Below are positions 57,446 through 64,000 of a stretch of DNA of 64,000 nucleotides, in pieces; within the stretch, counting starts at the first letter, position 1, and each line of letters begins with the position of its first letter. A model generated the notes under the pieces. It worked only from the letters and a program-made list of their open reading frames with translations, searched no databases and was not told the origin of the DNA. Both the position numbers and the translations under genes were made by a program. This DNA is from an uncultured Clostridia bacterium (GTDB lineage: Bacteria; Bacillota; Clostridia; Christensenellales; UBA1242). Location of the stretch: the NCBI GenBank assembly GCA_934747885.1, contig CAKVHE010000001.1, forward strand, positions 248,001 through 312,000, given 5' to 3'.

Positions 57446-58101
57446 TATTCTATCCCTCCTTCTTCTTCATAAAAAGCGTTTTCTAGTTGCACCAAATACC
57501 TTTTTACCAAGGCGTTGTACACTCTTTTGTTGCGAATAATTATTTCGGCAATAACATCGTATATTGCCCCAACCGATAGCACGAGCAAAACCGTGCCCAC
57601 AAAGGTGCCAAAAAACTCAAAGCCGGCAAAGCCGAGTTTTGCGCCCCAAATGGTGCCAAAAGTCAAAATTTCACGCAAGGCGCCCATAAAGCAAATGGTA
57701 ATAGCATAACTAAGCGCCAAATAAAGAGTGGACAAAATTGATTTTCCAAACTCAGCCGTGGTTGATGCATAATCAAACACAAAGATATTAAGCGTGCAAA
57801 CAAAAATTAGCGAAATAACAAACGAATAGTCGCCATAAAGGGCGCCACCAACTTGCGCAAAAACCGAATCAACAAAGTAGCACACGGCAAATGTTACCAA
57901 AAAGTAACAAGGAATGCGCACATAGTGTGAAATAAGTTTTTTAAACGCCGAAATTATTAGCGAACAAAGCAACAGCTCTACCACCACCGCGCCGGCAAAA
58001 AATACGGCATTTTTTAGGTTCCCCGTTGCTACAAACAGCGGAAACAACCCCAGCCCGAAATAAAAGAGCGGATTAAACAAAAATTCCAATTTTTTATTCA
58101 T
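57445..58101 (-). CDS. rnfE: Rnf complex subunit E, without the expected cluster cysteines
   Basis: Protein of 218 residues with six membrane segments; NPLFYFGLGLFPLFVATGNL aligns with the RnfE/NqrD opening NPVxVQxLGLCPxLAVT, showing Cys replaced by Phe. The second motif, usually VNCxxLGRAEAFA, appears as FVCTLNIFVFDYA, where a cysteine is one place off and the RAE part is gone. The [2Fe-2S] cluster shared with RnfA therefore looks unlikely. It starts inside the end of the rnfG-position gene (ATGAATAA). Confidence 0.82.
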   Translation of the reverse strand: MNKKLEFLFNPLFYFGLGLFPLFVATGNLKNAVFFAGAVVVELLLCSLIISAFKKLISHYVRIPCYFLVTFAVCYFVDSVFAQVGGALYGDYSFVISLIFVCTLNIFVFDYASTTAEFGKSILSTLYLALSYAITICFMGALREILTFGTIWGAKLGFAGFEFFGTFVGTVLLVLSVGAIYDVIAEIIIRNKRVYNALVKRYLVQLENAFYEEEGGIE

Positions 58102-58258
58102 TTGCCTCTCCTTTTACAACTCGTTCCATTTTTACGGTGTTACGCTCAAAAAAAGTCTGCTTTTTATTAAAACCAAGGTCAGTTAGCAGCATTATGCCCA
58201 CTGCCAGCACAATAAAAAACATCAAACTAAGCGCGCCAAGTCCAAATTTTTTCCACAT
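58094..58258 (-). CDS. 54-residue membrane stub in the rnfG position
   Basis: ATG 58258 to TAA 58094, between rnfD and rnfE, where rnfG is always found. It encodes one membrane helix (residues 8-26, GALSLMFFIVLAVGIMLL) and a basic tail FNKKQTFFERNTVKMERVVKG. Normal RnfG is about 200 residues: such a helix followed by a periplasmic domain with covalent FMN. That domain is missing, not frameshifted, because rnfE follows at once. It could be a minimal structural RnfG or an unrelated small subunit. Its stop overlaps the rnfE start. Confidence 0.7.
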   Translation of the reverse strand: MWKKFGLGALSLMFFIVLAVGIMLLTDLGFNKKQTFFERNTVKMERVVKGEANE

Positions 58259-58270
58259 ACTATTTTTCTC

Positions 58271-59182
58271 CTACTGAAATACCGGACGAATAAGGTGTTT
58301 TACCCCACCCGAAATAAGTGACACAATAAGCAACGCATAAAAGGCGCCCAAACTTGCATTTGCGCCAAAGCGCCAAATTACGGCAGTAAGCACTCCCGCA
58401 CCCACGCTGCACGCAATTTTGCCCACTCTTGAAGTTGGCATTGCGCCATAATCGGTAGCCACAAAAAATGCCACAAAAACCACGCCACTAACCAGTAGCA
58501 AATTGATAATAACCGCGGTATCAAAAAGTACCAAACTCATAACGCTAACAGCAAACAAGTAAAAAATTGGCACCACATAATCGGCCACGCCAAAAGCGCA
58601 AAGCACTATTCCAAATGCCAAAGCCAGCGCCGGCTGAGATAGCCCCATAGCGCCATAAGTTTTGCCAAACAGCATATCCAAAAGGTTTAGTTCGCTGCCC
58701 GCACCAACCAGCAAACGGTCAAGTTCGCTAGTGCCCGCAGTGCCTGCCAGCTCAAAGGCGCCAAAAAAGCCTTCCTTAAAAATAAGCGCGCAAACAATTA
58801 TTGCCACTGCCACTTCGCTAACAAAAGTTTTGCCATAGCCGCCCGAAACAAATCTTACCAAAAAGATTGCAACAAAACTAGCCACAAGCGGAACATAAAA
58901 GTTTGCGCCCGATGGCAAACATAACGCCAGCGTTAAGCCAATGTTAACCGCCGACAAGTCCGGCATCACAAAGTTTTTGTTTTTGAGCAAATTTATAACA
59001 TAGTCAATAACAAAACACGCGCCAACGCAAACGCCAACATTTACCAGAGCGCCAAAGCCAAGGTTATACACCCCGCCAGCCACCAAAAGAACCAAGCAAA
59101 GGGTTTGCACCAACTGAACGGAAATTATGGTTGTTTTGCTTTTTATATGAGGAGCAACGCCAACATACACATATCTACTCAT
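58271..59182 (-). CDS. rnfD: Rnf complex subunit D
   Basis: Protein of 303 residues with about eight to nine membrane segments and the RnfD/NqrB order (SGGYGKTFVSEVAV for GGxGxNxFNPA, FFVATDYGAMPTSRVGKI for FMATDYxTxPxxxxG). The covalent-FMN threonine motif, normally like SGATPL, is not clear: the region reads ELAGTAGTSELDRL. It lies three bases before rnfC in reverse order, so they are co-transcribed. Confidence 0.85.
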   Translation of the reverse strand: MSRYVYVGVAPHIKSKTTIISVQLVQTLCLVLLVAGGVYNLGFGALVNVGVCVGACFVIDYVINLLKNKNFVMPDLSAVNIGLTLALCLPSGANFYVPLVASFVAIFLVRFVSGGYGKTFVSEVAVAIIVCALIFKEGFFGAFELAGTAGTSELDRLLVGAGSELNLLDMLFGKTYGAMGLSQPALALAFGIVLCAFGVADYVVPIFYLFAVSVMSLVLFDTAVIINLLLVSGVVFVAFFVATDYGAMPTSRVGKIACSVGAGVLTAVIWRFGANASLGAFYALLIVSLISGGVKHLIRPVFQ

Positions 59183-59185
59183 TTG

Positions 59186-60496
59186 TTACTTCCTCCCTTC
59201 AAGCACTTTTTGCGCTTCAATAAAGCGTTCTACCATATTTCTTTTTGCTGGGCACACATAGGTGCAACAGCCGCACCTAGTACATTCATTAACGCCATAT
59301 TCTTTTGCCAAAACAAAGTCGCTAACTAGCACGCTGGCATCAATTTCACGAGGGGAAATGCCACGCGGACAAACGTTGTTGCAACGCCCACACTTTATGC
59401 AGTCCTTTTCTTTGGCAAGACAAACCGATTTGTCCGGCAAAAACATAATGCCTTTTAAGCATTTGGTAATTGGCATAGAATAATCACTAACAGCAATGCC
59501 TCGCATAATACCGCCAACAATAATTTGTGCCACCGATGCTTGGTCACTTTTGGTGGCTTGCGCATAAATATTGCCCACCGTATCACCAATGCACGCCCAA
59601 ACATTTTTTATTTTTCCGCCTTCCGGCAAAACCACTGACAAAAGTTTTTTGTAGCCTTTTTCGCCGTCTTCCACGGCTTCTGCCACTGCAAGCAAGGTAT
59701 AAATATCCACAATTATTTTGCCATAATATTTGCTATCAGCCTTTTTTGGCAAAACTTCACCCAGCATAGTGCCCAAAATTTCAATGTTGTCGCCTGCCGG
59801 ATATTTTCCACTCATAAGCGCGTAATTTAGTTCCGGCTTATTTTCGGCTTTGGATAGTCTGGCAAACAATTTTTTGATAGGTTTTTTCAAATTGTCGGCA
59901 AACACAAAGGTGATTTTTTTGATGTCCAAAATACCAGCCAAATACTTTGCGCCCGCAAGTAGTTTGTCTAGTTTTAAATTAAGTAATGCCAAATTGTTAT
60001 TTTCGCCTGCTTCATCGGTGCAAGCGTTTATTACCAGTTCATTAACCGACTGGTTGTCTTTTAAAATAAACTTGATAAATAGCGGAACCCCGTCACCATC
60101 AACAATTCCCGCTTCATAAATGCGTTTAAGCACCGACACCGGCGTAACTGCTTCACCCACCAAAGGCTCAAAATTGTCCACCTCGCCGGCATAACTATTT
60201 TTTATTTTTATATGCTTGCACACATTGCCATAAATAGATGGGTGCAATTCAATTGCCTCTACTGTTCCGCAAATAGGCGAAAAAATGCTGGTTTGCTTTG
60301 AACGCGCAAGCAAGGTGCCACGCTTAACGGTTTCACCTACTTTAACCACTACGGCTGGCAAAATGCCTTTTGCTTGCTTAACTGACACCAAAACTTCATT
60401 TGGTTCCACAAGTTCCAGCGTTTCGGTGCTGTTTGTTACCCCTTTTAGTTTTGGCAAAGCAATACCTTTTGCATAGTAATAGTTTTTAACTTTCAA
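59186..60496 (-). CDS. rnfC: Rnf complex subunit C, with altered flavin/NADH region
   Basis: Protein of 436 residues, starting at TTG with GGGAG ahead. The N-terminal barrel (VVVKVGETVKRGTLLA), the SLBB part and the two ferredoxin motifs CIKCGRCNNVCPRGI and CTRCGCCTYVCPAKRN are clear. The flavin/NADH loops differ: the usual GMGGATFPT reads VDGDGVPLFIKF, and NGAECEP reads NACTDEAGE. Ordinary RnfC passes electrons to NAD+ there. First gene of the operon, with its own promoter. Confidence 0.87.
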   Translation of the reverse strand: MKVKNYYYAKGIALPKLKGVTNSTETLELVEPNEVLVSVKQAKGILPAVVVKVGETVKRGTLLARSKQTSIFSPICGTVEAIELHPSIYGNVCKHIKIKNSYAGEVDNFEPLVGEAVTPVSVLKRIYEAGIVDGDGVPLFIKFILKDNQSVNELVINACTDEAGENNNLALLNLKLDKLLAGAKYLAGILDIKKITFVFADNLKKPIKKLFARLSKAENKPELNYALMSGKYPAGDNIEILGTMLGEVLPKKADSKYYGKIIVDIYTLLAVAEAVEDGEKGYKKLLSVVLPEGGKIKNVWACIGDTVGNIYAQATKSDQASVAQIIVGGIMRGIAVSDYSMPITKCLKGIMFLPDKSVCLAKEKDCIKCGRCNNVCPRGISPREIDASVLVSDFVLAKEYGVNECTRCGCCTYVCPAKRNMVERFIEAQKVLEGRK

Positions 60497-60531
60497 AATT
60501 TAACTCCCGAGAAAAATTTTTGGTTAAAACT

Positions 60532-60560
60532 ATTTTAGCAAAATTTTAAGTTTTTGTAAA
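60532..60560 (-). promoter_or_regulatory. Promoter of the Rnf-like operon
   Basis: Minus strand TTTACA (60555-60560) and TAAAAT (60532-60537), 17-base spacer, TGC before the -10 box. It overlaps the end of the TauE gene, so the operon is transcribed on its own. Confidence 0.7.
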
Positions 60561-60565
60561 ACGAA

Positions 60566-60979
60566 TTAGGCGGTTTTGCCAGAATTATTTAATTTACCCT
60601 CTTTTTTTTCTTTGATTTTTTTAATAATATAGACCACAATTTGCACCAGCCCCAAAAGAGCAATAAAGGCGCCAAAAATAATTTTTAAAATTTTGCCTTT
60701 AACTTGCACGGCGAGCAAGGCTGCCACCACGCTTACAACCACCGCCGCAAGTGCAATAAGCCAACCGTTTTTGTAATCAACCAACTTTTGCTTGGTATAA
60801 ATTAAGGTGCACACAATGGCACACGGAACAAAGCACAAAAGGTTTATGCCTTGCGCCATAATTTGGTCCACATCCATAATCAAAGTCAGTGCCGGCAACA
60901 ACAAGGTGCCACCACCCATACCCATTCCGGCAAGCACTCCCGACACTACCGAAATCAAACAATACCACAAAAAGTCCAT
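60566..60979 (-). CDS. TauE/SafE-type half transporter, second copy
   Basis: Protein of 137 residues with four membrane segments. SGVLAGMGMGGGTLLLPALTLIM is the TauE/SafE signature (GxGGGxxxxP). Full-length members have about 250 residues and two such repeats; here a half-size gene lies 11 bases after another half, so the two probably form one transporter, perhaps for sulfite or organosulfonate export (family knowledge). Confidence 0.82.
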   Translation of the reverse strand: MDFLWYCLISVVSGVLAGMGMGGGTLLLPALTLIMDVDQIMAQGINLLCFVPCAIVCTLIYTKQKLVDYKNGWLIALAAVVVSVVAALLAVQVKGKILKIIFGAFIALLGLVQIVVYIIKKIKEKKEGKLNNSGKTA

Positions 60980-60990
60980 AATCTACCAAC

Positions 60991-61350
60991 CTACGCAAAA
61001 AATATCATAGCCAGTCCCGAGCCAATCATAACCACCCAAAAGATAATAGAAACCACGTCACTTGCCAGTTTTTTCATTAAAAAGGTGCCTGCCAAACCGC
61101 CCACCACCGTGCCAATTGCAACCGGCAACAAAACGCTCCAATCAATTACGCCCTTAAACAAATACGCCAGCCCGCTAGCAAGCGAAACTGGTAAAATAAT
61201 AAACACCGCCGTTGCATGTGCTTTTTTGGGCATATCCTTTACAAAATAAGTCAAAGCAGGCACAAGAAGCATACCGCCGCCTGCGCCCAAAAATCCATTG
61301 ATTGCCCCAATGGCAAGTCCTATTCCAATTAGCATAAATGCGTTTTTCAT
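60991..61350 (-). CDS. TauE/SafE-type half transporter, first copy
   Basis: Protein of 119 residues with four membrane segments and NGFLGAGGGMLLVPALTYFV, the TauE signature. It precedes the second half-gene by 11 bases. No ribosome site precedes the ATG, which lies 29 bases after the VanW gene stop; CATAAT lies six bases before it, but no -35 box is seen, so it may be co-transcribed with vanW. Confidence 0.82.
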   Translation of the reverse strand: MKNAFMLIGIGLAIGAINGFLGAGGGMLLVPALTYFVKDMPKKAHATAVFIILPVSLASGLAYLFKGVIDWSVLLPVAIGTVVGGLAGTFLMKKLASDVVSIIFWVVMIGSGLAMIFFA

Positions 61351-61379
61351 AACAGCATTATGGACAATTTTTTCGGCTT

Positions 61380-62510
61380 TTATTCAGCCTTTTTCTTAAA
61401 ATAACTCGCACGCCTTATCCTCTCCGACTTTACCAAATTATCGCCGTCATAGTAGTCCAAAAAGCCCTCGTATTTGGCTTTTACCGTTGGTTCTTTTAGG
61501 GCGTCAAACTCTTTTTTCTCACTTCGGCGTACTAACCTAAAATTATTTTTTAGCCCAAAGACTTTTACTCGCGCATTTCCACTGGTGCCTTCGGCAAAAA
61601 ATATTACCGGCGCGCCACTATTATTTTTTACTTTAAGGTCGCTGACATAAGGCGCCACCATAGCGTCAAACGCACCCTTGACATACCCCACTTGCAAACT
61701 GTGCGGGTTTACCTCCAAAATTTCCAACCCTGCCAGCAAACACGCGTTGTAAACGGTGGTAGCGGCCTGACACACACCCCCACCGTAGTCGTCTTCATAT
61801 TTGCCATTTAATATAACTTTTGCGGGCTTGTAGCCGTTTTCTGCCGTGGTTTCACCAATAATTTTATTAAACGAAAAACTTTCGCCGTCGTTTAATATTA
61901 GCCCATTAAATTTGCTAAGCGCTAAGCCAATATTGCAAATTCTACCTTCTTGATTTACCCCGCGTATATCGGTTTCAAACTCCGCTTTCAAGTTGGTGCA
62001 AAGCGCTAGTTTTTCTTGTGTTATATCAGGCATAATACCCACTGTTTCAAGGTTTATGCGGGGGCTTGTTTCCCCGTTTTTTAGGCTAAGCGCCAAACTT
62101 TTAACAACTTTTTGGGTATCGACTTTTTTACCAATTTTGCTTGGCGTTGCCACCGCCTTTTCGCCCGAAATTTGCAGTGTGCTACAAACCGGTGCTTCTT
62201 CCACCTCGCCCGAAATTTGTTCAAGCAAAACAAAAAGATTATCAAACAAATAAGCAATCGACTGCCCATCGTCAAAGCCCATATTTTCTAAGGTTTTTAG
62301 CGCCTTTTGAGTGGGCAAACTGAGCAATTTTTTCTTGGGCTCGGTTAGGTTGTGCGTAAGGTCACTTTGCGCAAGTTCTCGCTCGCCCTTTTCGCTTACT
62401 ATGGTAAAGCCGGTTTCGGCGCTAGCGCGCGCAAAAACATTGCCGCCAGCCGGAAAAGCAAGCGCAAGCAAACAAATTACGGAAACGCAAAATAGACTAG
62501 ATTTTTTCAT
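61380..62510 (-). CDS. VanW family secreted protein
   Basis: Protein of 376 residues. A signal peptide (residues 1-28, ending ARASA) is followed by about 130 residues of variable sequence, then the VanW domain: FNGLILNDGESFSFNKIIGETT, GYKPAKVILNG, DYGGGVCQAATTVYNACLLAGLEILEVNPHSLQVGYV. VanW proteins occur in some vancomycin-resistance clusters and widely in Clostridia; the role is unclear and probably concerns wall binding. No resistance genes are nearby. Confidence 0.88.
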   Translation of the reverse strand: MKKSSLFCVSVICLLALAFPAGGNVFARASAETGFTIVSEKGERELAQSDLTHNLTEPKKKLLSLPTQKALKTLENMGFDDGQSIAYLFDNLFVLLEQISGEVEEAPVCSTLQISGEKAVATPSKIGKKVDTQKVVKSLALSLKNGETSPRINLETVGIMPDITQEKLALCTNLKAEFETDIRGVNQEGRICNIGLALSKFNGLILNDGESFSFNKIIGETTAENGYKPAKVILNGKYEDDYGGGVCQAATTVYNACLLAGLEILEVNPHSLQVGYVKGAFDAMVAPYVSDLKVKNNSGAPVIFFAEGTSGNARVKVFGLKNNFRLVRRSEKKEFDALKEPTVKAKYEGFLDYYDGDNLVKSERIRRASYFKKKAE

Positions 62511-62564
62511 ATTTCTAGTCTTTGCAAAATATTTTATTTTATTACAAATTTTGACAAATTGGCG

Positions 62565-62639
62565 CTAAACCAAAATGGCAAGGGTAAGCGTTCCAGCCGA
62601 AACAGCAATTAGCCCTATCAAAATTACAATGGCTCCCAT
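62565..62639 (-). CDS. 24-residue membrane micropeptide
   Basis: ATG 62639 to TAG 62565, encoding MGAIVILIGLIAVSAGTLTL and four more residues: one membrane helix. GGAG lies four bases before the ATG, inside the end of the CCA-transferase-like gene, whose stop is one base before this ATG, so translation would be coupled. Such very small membrane peptides often bind a larger membrane protein. Too short to prove from sequence alone. Confidence 0.45.
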   Translation of the reverse strand: MGAIVILIGLIAVSAGTLTLAILV

Positions 62640-62640
62640 A

Positions 62641-63369
62641 TTACTCCACAAAAGGTCCTAATGCTTCACCAAGGTCTAGATGATTTATTAACCCTAGCGT
62701 CTTTTCTTTTGCGTGTAAATTTGTTAAATCAAGTTTGGCAAGTTCTTTGCGTATCCGCGTTGCCGATAAGTGCCCCAACCACTCGGTGCCCTTACTCCTC
62801 ACAGCCTCCACTTCGTCCTCCAAAATTTTAAAGTCATACTTTACGGCAAGCACTATCATTCGCAAAATTCTAGCAGGATCATCGGCAAGCGAATGATACG
62901 GATAGGTTATGGTTTGAAGCTTACGCTTAAAGATGTCCTCTTGCCCATTAAAAGGGTCGTAAAATTCGTTTTTGCTTAGGTCGTAATAAATGGCGTTTAT
63001 GGTAAAATCTCGCCTGAGCGCGTCCTCAAAAATGTCCGTAACAAAAGTCACTTTTGTGGGCTGATGCGAAGACTTGCCATACTCTTCGGTTCTAAAGGTA
63101 GCAAGGTCAAAACAAATCTCCCCCTTTTGAGCCGCAAGCACGCGCAACTTTTCGCTTTTTACGGCAATTTGATACCCCGCTTCAAGCAAAAATTTTTGCA
63201 CTTCAAAAAAGTCTGCCGCGCTTGTTAAATCTAGGTCCATTCCCTCTTTTGTTGTGCCCAAAAAATAATCGCGCACGGCGCCACCGACCAAGTACAAACT
63301 GGTGCCAAACCTACTTAAAAATTTTTGACCCAGCCTTTTTAGCGCTTTTGCTTTTTCTATTTTATCCAT
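62641..63369 (-). CDS. Short tRNA nucleotidyltransferase/poly(A) polymerase-like protein
   Basis: Protein of 242 residues. The head has LVGGAVRDYFLG and DLDL (metal aspartates), then RRDFTINAI and DDPARILRM of the neck. CCA-adding enzymes and poly(A) polymerases have about 400 or more residues; here the body and tail are missing, though the ORF ends cleanly. The tRNA genes in this window encode CCA, so this could be a repair or tailing enzyme (inference). It overlaps tilS by 13 bases. Confidence 0.72.
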   Translation of the reverse strand: MDKIEKAKALKRLGQKFLSRFGTSLYLVGGAVRDYFLGTTKEGMDLDLTSAADFFEVQKFLLEAGYQIAVKSEKLRVLAAQKGEICFDLATFRTEEYGKSSHQPTKVTFVTDIFEDALRRDFTINAIYYDLSKNEFYDPFNGQEDIFKRKLQTITYPYHSLADDPARILRMIVLAVKYDFKILEDEVEAVRSKGTEWLGHLSATRIRKELAKLDLTNLHAKEKTLGLINHLDLGEALGPFVE

Positions 63370-64000
63370 ATTTTTACCACATTTTTTGTGCTTTCATCAA
63401 TCTTTAGTTTTGCCGAAATATCCACGCCCAAAATAGCAAAAACTTCGCTTTCATACGCCAAAACCGCCAGTTGCTCGCGCATAGTGCGGTCAATTTTTTT
63501 GTCGGTCAAAAAATCACTTACCAGTTTTTTGTCGCCGCCAAATGTTAGCATTTTGTCGCCGCGTTTGATGTTTCGCCAAATGCACGCGGTCGGCACCTTG
63601 TCTAGGTCTATCCACAAGGCGGACTTGTCGCGCAAATCGACCGGCTCTAGGCTCGCGCAAATAATTTTGCCGCCAAATGGCGTTTCGCCCAGTGCAAAAG
63701 GCGCTTCTTGCCCTTGCTCTTTTTCGCCAAAAACTATTCCGTCATAACTTTTGGTAGCGACCACCCCAAAAGGCAAACTTATTTGCTTGCCAACCGACAT
63801 ATCAAAAAGATTACTCAAAATATCTAGATGTCTTGTTTCCACATCTTTGGTGGCGCCGGCGAGCCTTGCACCAAGCGCAAGCGCCCTATATTTTAGGCTA
63901 TCGCACTCATTTTTTGCCGCGTTTTCAACCAATACTTTTGTGCCAATTTTTTTAACAAACTTTTGGCTATTTTGCTCAATAAATTCATTATCTTTTTGCG
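63357..64000 (-). CDS. tilS: tRNA(Ile)-lysidine synthetase, C-terminal part (5' end outside window)
   Basis: About 214 residues are visible; the N-terminal ATP-pyrophosphatase lies beyond the right edge. RHLDILSNLFDMSVGKQISLP is the linker, and the C-terminal domain reads IWRNIKRGDKMLTFGGDKKLVSDFLTDKKI and MREQLAVLAYESEVFAILG, typical of TilS. TilS makes lysidine at position 34 of the tRNA that reads AUA. The stop overlaps the start of the next gene by 13 bases. Confidence 0.88.
   Translation of the reverse strand, partial: QKDNEFIEQNSQKFVKKIGTKVLVENAAKNECDSLKYRALALGARLAGATKDVETRHLDILSNLFDMSVGKQISLPFGVVATKSYDGIVFGEKEQGQEAPFALGETPFGGKIICASLEPVDLRDKSALWIDLDKVPTACIWRNIKRGDKMLTFGGDKKLVSDFLTDKKIDRTMREQLAVLAYESEVFAILGVDISAKLKIDESTKNVVKIWIK

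Noticed and set aside
61350..61386. Leaderless promoter before the first TauE gene
   Set aside because: CATAAT lies six bases before ATG, but no -35 box is found at 16-19 bases, and the gene is 29 bases after vanW.
1..64000. CRISPR array, prophage, insertion sequence or replication origin
   Set aside because: No evenly spaced direct repeats, transposase or phage structural genes, or DnaA-box clusters were seen.

Overview
The window reads as chromosomal DNA from an uncultured, low-to-moderate GC Firmicute of clostridial type, probably a gut anaerobe. Supporting signs are a ctsR-mcsA-mcsB-clpC stress operon with a CtsR operator, a long-form HPF, TlyA, DegV and VanW proteins, an Rnf-type operon in the order C-D-G-E-A-B, strong Shine-Dalgarno sites and many Rho-independent terminators. 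No ribosomal RNA, CRISPR array, insertion sequence, prophage or replication origin was seen. The two tRNA genes both encode CCA. About three quarters of the genes lie on the minus strand.

Layout. 1-5.1 kb: a minus-strand cluster of a GH95-like protein, a disordered protein, a DUF1538 membrane protein and two P-II-like proteins. 5.2-13.4 kb: a WYL regulator, ddl, and an operon deoA-deoC-tsaE-tsaB-rimI-hydrolase-murF. 13.4-22.5 kb: a PucR-type regulator-nth-obg-yhbY-pheS-pheT operon, an odd ABC ATPase and hpf. 22.5-27 kb: clpC-mcsB-mcsA-ctsR. 27-36.8 kb: degV, an ABC exporter, a glycosyltransferase, an LRR/transglutaminase-like protein with a small partner, tRNA-Leu, an ATP-grasp/PIG-L pair, a tandem-repeat protein and a lytic transglycosylase. 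36.8-50.3 kb: polA, a GT28-type glycolipid synthase, a large surface M64 metallopeptidase, a uridine-kinase-like protein, a surface protein, a sugar-nucleotide dehydratase with tlyA, a second degV and an Xre regulator. 50.3-55.9 kb: repeat and membrane proteins, tRNA-Leu, and an operon with divergent Ppx/GppA-HD, MreB-like and LOR proteins. 56-64 kb: the Rnf-like operon, a TauE pair, a VanW protein, a short CCA-transferase-like protein and the end of tilS.

The most striking region is the Rnf-like operon at 56.0-60.5 kb. Gene order and fold are kept, and RnfB and the two ferredoxin motifs of RnfC look intact. RnfG, however, is reduced to a 54-residue membrane stub with no FMN domain. RnfA and RnfE lack the cysteines expected for the intramembrane [2Fe-2S] cluster, RnfC lacks the usual flavin/NADH motifs, and RnfD has no clear flavinylation motif. 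The losses are coherent, and they suggest an Rnf-derived membrane complex with different electron transfer or a different job.

Other themes are a set of genes whose -10 box lies 6-7 bases before ATG (probable leaderless mRNAs), two neighbouring actin-fold proteins with eroded nucleotide sites, and several small genes with good expression signals. Family comparisons are from memory; no search was run.
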